In this document: positions 61,118 to 64,000 of the stretch, piece by piece
Numbering within the stretch: the first letter of the stretch is position 1
Layout: each line of letters begins with the position of its first letter
From: a virus
IMG/VR virus record: IMGVR_UViG_3300000172_000001
Location: 1 to 64,000 of that record
Direction: 5' to 3' (one strand)
DNA length: 64,000 nucleotides
Notes under the pieces: generated by a model
Databases searched by the model: none
Told to the model about the DNA's origin: nothing
Seen by the model: only the letters and a program-made list of their open reading frames with translations
Translations under genes and position numbers: made by a program

Positions 61118-61639
61118 TTATAATTTCCATTCTTGTTTTAAAAAGTTTATTCTGGCTGTTATACTTTTATAATATTGCCAACCTGCTGGAGACTCCCAGC
61201 GATTGCCCGCCCTGTAGGATCTTACAGTTTTGGACCAGCTACCATTATGTCTCTCATTCTTCCAATAGGTTAGTTCAGTTATTGCTTCTCTACAACTAAG
61301 TATGTGACTATCTATGAGCCATTGGGCCACTACATTCCTATTAAAGGGTGTGTCCTCTATCTCATCTCTATGTCTACTCATATATGTGTTGATATTGATA
61401 TGGTGAGCTCCTGCGGAAGGGTCTTGCAAATTTACAAGGTATTTACCTCCTGCAGATTCTTGCCACTCAATAGCAGCTAATGTCCACCCTAAATCAAAGG
61501 GCACCCCATATTCATAGGATGCCCGTATTGATTCTTGTTGATGGCTTGTTAAAGCTTTCCATTCCTCAGGTAAGGCTCCAACGCATAAACATATATTTGT
61601 GAGTAGTATTAGTAAATATCTAATCGAGCCAACTTGCAA
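61118..61639 (-). CDS. Transglycosylase/lysozyme-like protein
   Basis: 173 aa. N-terminal hydrophobic signal (RYLLILLTNICLCVGA), then TLAAIEWQESAGGKYLVN with a Glu as in SLT lysozymes, and AGAHHININTYM. Would cut peptidoglycan in the periplasm. Overlaps the next gene by 20 nt. Confidence 0.6.
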   Translation of the reverse strand: MQVGSIRYLLILLTNICLCVGALPEEWKALTSHQQESIRASYEYGVPFDLGWTLAAIEWQESAGGKYLVNLQDPSAGAHHININTYMSRHRDEIEDTPFNRNVVAQWLIDSHILSCREAITELTYWKNERHNGSWSKTVRSYRAGNRWESPAGWQYYKSITARINFLKQEWKL

Positions 61640-61784
61640 TTGCAGCTATACCGCCTACAGCTAAAAATAATAAGACGAAGCCAAGCCACAGCGGGGCAGT
61701 TATCCACCACCAACTCCATGTAATGACTCCAACTAACTTTAGGACAAGTAATACTATAAATAGTATGAATCCGGGATTTTTCAT
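61620..61784 (-). CDS. Small membrane protein (Fragile-X-F-type)
   Basis: 54 aa from ATG 61784, whose ATGA overlaps the previous TGA stop. Two hydrophobic helices with WSWWWITAPLWLGF, a pattern of short phage membrane proteins. Confidence 0.65.
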   Translation of the reverse strand: MKNPGFILFIVLLVLKLVGVITWSWWWITAPLWLGFVLLFLAVGGIAAIASWLD

Positions 61785-62854
61785 TTTTTCTCCGTTTGTT
61801 TTGGTTTTAAATATTTCCAAATTAAGGGCTTTATGTTTTTCCCTTGTAACATTGTAAATACTAAAGAAATTATTTGTTTATTTCCAATATTTATGACTTT
61901 TTCTGCTACTGCTTTGGAAGTTCGTTTTTTCATATCAATTGATTCTGGGAAACTAGTTATAAGGTGCATGTATTGTTTACAAGCAGTGTTTGCTAATATC
62001 ACATAATTCTCTCTAAAGTTATCTATAGAGGTATGAAGCCATTTATAGTATTCATCTGGTACAATATCAATTAACTCTTGTATATCTAATTCTGGATCTG
62101 ATAAGTATTTCCATACCGTTTTATCATTGCAAAGCTGCAATATACGGTGATGTCTTACATACCAGTCAAATTTTACTTTAACTCTGAACCCGTTATCATA
62201 TGCTAACACAAATCCTTCTTTGTTTTCTTGATTTGGTACATTATATAACTCACTTACATCGCAATCATGTTCATATAGCTCTGTTCTTGGTATACAAGTA
62301 GTAACAGCGTGCAACCCTATCTCTCTGCCAGTAAACGTATCGCGTACTGCCAATAGCCTTAGGTCGCTCTCTGGGTAGGTGATACAGGTCATCCCCCCTT
62401 TCTTAAGAGTAGGTGTTAAGAACTCATAGCAGTATGTGAAGTCCTCCCTTATAGTAAGGTCAGGGTATTTTTCTTCTAAGACTACATTGGCCTCTGTAAT
62501 ATATTCATTATCAAAAGAGCCTCTTGTAGATTTAATTAAATGCCCCCTCCACATAACCATTATAAATAGACATCCGTCTAGTTTATTAAAAATGCTGTAG
62601 TGGTCATCTGGGAGCTCGATACCTAGTCCTTCTAATTCTGTATAGTTGAAAAATTTTCTAAAAGGGTTGGCTACTACAGTTCCATATTCATCTAGTATAA
62701 GACCCCTACATCTAGTAGTGGTATCGTTCCAATTTCGAGCATACTGTGTGGCATGGGTATAATTATATATCCAAAGTGGAAACTCTGGATGTTTTCTTCG
62801 CTTTACCCACCCTTCCTTTATTTGGGTTTCTAAAACTGTTAGGACTGTATTCAT
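61781..62854 (-). CDS. RNA ligase, T4 Rnl1-like
   Basis: 357 aa. TRCRGLILDE, IFNKLDGCLFIM (motif I Lys), CYEFLTP, NKEGFVLAYDNGFRVKVKFDWYV (motifs IV-V) are as in RnlA. Seals tRNA cleaved by host anticodon nucleases, together with PseT. Ends in TGA (ATGA overlap). Confidence 0.85.
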   Translation of the reverse strand: MNTVLTVLETQIKEGWVKRRKHPEFPLWIYNYTHATQYARNWNDTTTRCRGLILDEYGTVVANPFRKFFNYTELEGLGIELPDDHYSIFNKLDGCLFIMVMWRGHLIKSTRGSFDNEYITEANVVLEEKYPDLTIREDFTYCYEFLTPTLKKGGMTCITYPESDLRLLAVRDTFTGREIGLHAVTTCIPRTELYEHDCDVSELYNVPNQENKEGFVLAYDNGFRVKVKFDWYVRHHRILQLCNDKTVWKYLSDPELDIQELIDIVPDEYYKWLHTSIDNFRENYVILANTACKQYMHLITSFPESIDMKKRTSKAVAEKVINIGNKQIISLVFTMLQGKNIKPLIWKYLKPKQTEKK

Positions 62855-62857
62855 TAT

Positions 62858-63874
62858 TTACCTTTTTGTTTTAAAGCCTATATTATGAGAAGAAATTGCT
62901 ACTTCAGACGTAGCTACCTCTTGCCTTAGTTTATTAATTCTGTCTATTGATACTTTATAATCTGTATCTAACATTATGACGCTTACTATGAGTTCTTTAA
63001 TATGTGCGAAAGACCAGTTATTAGTATCTTTTACCCAAGTATTTAATTCTTTACCCTTTAAACTACTCTTTAATTGTAAATATTTTTTACGAGTAATTTC
63101 ATCTGGGTAATCCTGGTGCATAACCCTGTCAAACCTCGAAGGTCTATTTTTTAAAGATGTAGGAAGCCGTTCTGGATAAGCAGTTGTAGCTAAAAATACA
63201 ACATTATTTATTACTCCTATTCCATCTAGTAAATCCAGAATCTTTGCTTCAGCTACTGGATCCATTATAATTCTGTCAATGTCTTCAATTATAACAAGTA
63301 TGGGCCTATTCCCCTCAATATCTCTTATTCTAGTAATACCTTCTGATACTACAAAAGAGCTATCAAATACTAAATATCCTTTTTGAATACAATTTGACAT
63401 TACTATTTTCATTGTACTATTTTTTCCTGAGCCGTCTCCACCATAAATTAGAATTCCTCTTTTATGGCTTTCTCCCCAAGCTTTATAAGCTGATCCAAGT
63501 TTCCAAAATTTTCCTAATTCTAATAATATTTCTTCAGCTATTGAATTACTAAATAAAATTAGGTCCGAGGCTTCTAGCTCAATATTTAAGAACTCTACGG
63601 CGGCTCCTCTAGATTCTAATACTTCATAATACCCTGCTGGTAAAATTTTTACAAAAGCTGAAGCTGGTAAAAAAGTTCCTTGTTCATTGGTTAAATATCC
63701 AGAGGTTACGTTTTCAAGATTTAGGTTTTTATCTTCGGGGAGTAGGGCGCTATTCTGGCTATCTTCGGATAAAAAAGTTTCAGGTTCACTATTATTATAT
63801 AATTCTGAACTTGTAATCTCTTTTTTCCTAAATTTATCAATTTGTTTTTTATCTACTTCTATTTTGCTAGTCAT
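62858..63874 (-). CDS. AAA+ ATPase
   Basis: 338 aa. Walker A GGDGSGKNSTM (Asn where Ser/Thr is usual after Lys), Walker B ILVIIEDIDRII, sensor-1 FLATTAYPE and an Arg-finger-like RPSRFDRVMHQDYPD, as in FtsH/BCS1/katanin-type AAA+. Unknown target. GGAG site before ATG. Confidence 0.75.
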   Translation of the reverse strand: MTSKIEVDKKQIDKFRKKEITSSELYNNSEPETFLSEDSQNSALLPEDKNLNLENVTSGYLTNEQGTFLPASAFVKILPAGYYEVLESRGAAVEFLNIELEASDLILFSNSIAEEILLELGKFWKLGSAYKAWGESHKRGILIYGGDGSGKNSTMKIVMSNCIQKGYLVFDSSFVVSEGITRIRDIEGNRPILVIIEDIDRIIMDPVAEAKILDLLDGIGVINNVVFLATTAYPERLPTSLKNRPSRFDRVMHQDYPDEITRKKYLQLKSSLKGKELNTWVKDTNNWSFAHIKELIVSVIMLDTDYKVSIDRINKLRQEVATSEVAISSHNIGFKTKR

Positions 63875-63884
63875 AAATCTCCAT

Positions 63885-63913
63885 AAAGAAAAACGGGGCC
63901 GAAACCCCGTTTA
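63885..63913 (-). terminator. Terminator upstream of the AAA+ gene
   Basis: Leftward: AAACGGGG, loop TTTCGG, CCCCGTTTTTCTTT. Ends the upstream zinc-ribbon gene before the AAA+ gene. Confidence 0.75.
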
Positions 63914-63917
63914 TATA

Positions 63918-64000
63918 TTAATATCTAGTTGTACACGCTGGACAACATATCCAGGTAGACTTTTTTCGTCTAAGTCCACATTTTTGGCAATAACGTTTCT
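63918..64000 (-). CDS. Zinc-ribbon protein, 5' end beyond the window
   Basis: Partial, about 26 C-terminal residues visible, ending TAA at 63918-63920. RYCQKCGL..KSTWICCPACTTRY has two CxxC pairs, forming a zinc ribbon. The remainder is outside the window. Confidence 0.55.
   Translation of the reverse strand, partial: KRYCQKCGLRRKKSTWICCPACTTRY

Overview
This window looks like one segment of the genome of a large (probably jumbo) tailed phage of a Gram-negative bacterium. The DNA is AT-rich and genes are packed with 1-4 nt overlaps. There is a portal protein, tail fibre, holin and amidase, a phage-encoded multisubunit RNA polymerase, a tmRNA and about 30 tRNA or tRNA-like genes. The Gram-negative host is inferred from a signal-peptide beta-barrel protein and type IV pilin-like proteins. 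Host identity cannot be read from the sequence.

Genetic code. In rightward genes TGA is read as tryptophan. I count 23 in-frame TGA codons in six rightward genes (fibre, its neighbour, a 66-aa protein, RNA polymerase, a 163-aa protein and PhoH), in positions where Trp or another aromatic is expected. A tRNA with a UCA anticodon and a selenocysteine-tRNA-like shape lies at 4052-4148. I found no leftward gene with in-frame TGA, and several leftward genes end in TGA within ATGA or GTGA overlaps. TAA and TAG act as stops on both strands.

Layout. 1-10148 (rightward): collagen-like fibre with a WD-like C-terminal part, holin, UCA tRNA, amidase, an actin-like ATPase, the portal and small proteins. 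10161-15913 (leftward): four glycosyltransferase or MptE-like genes, one carrying an intein that lacks its first cysteine. 15963-17460: a 1.4-kb GC-rich, strongly structured stretch without convincing genes, including a 500-bp segment unusually rich in palindromic hexamers. 17463-20273 (leftward): a retron-type reverse transcriptase with a rad-SAM-like protein and small partners. 20389-27675 (rightward): a single 2019-codon beta/beta-prime RNA polymerase fusion, a small protein and PhoH. 27733-64000 (leftward): an early/accessory region in which tRNAs alternate with small genes.

Themes in the leftward region. (i) NAD metabolism: PncA, PncB, NadD-like and NadE make a complete Preiss-Handler salvage route, joined by a Nudix hydrolase, a NADAR protein and a deoxyribosyltransferase-like protein. 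(ii) RNA repair: a PseT-like kinase/phosphatase and two RNA ligases. (iii) A kinase, PP2C and vWA triad of TerY-P type. (iv) Three structured RNAs embedded in the tRNA arrays, one of about 570 nt carrying an exact copy of the 23S rRNA GTPase-centre hairpin 43 sequence. (v) Several tRNA-like genes with abnormal anticodon domains.
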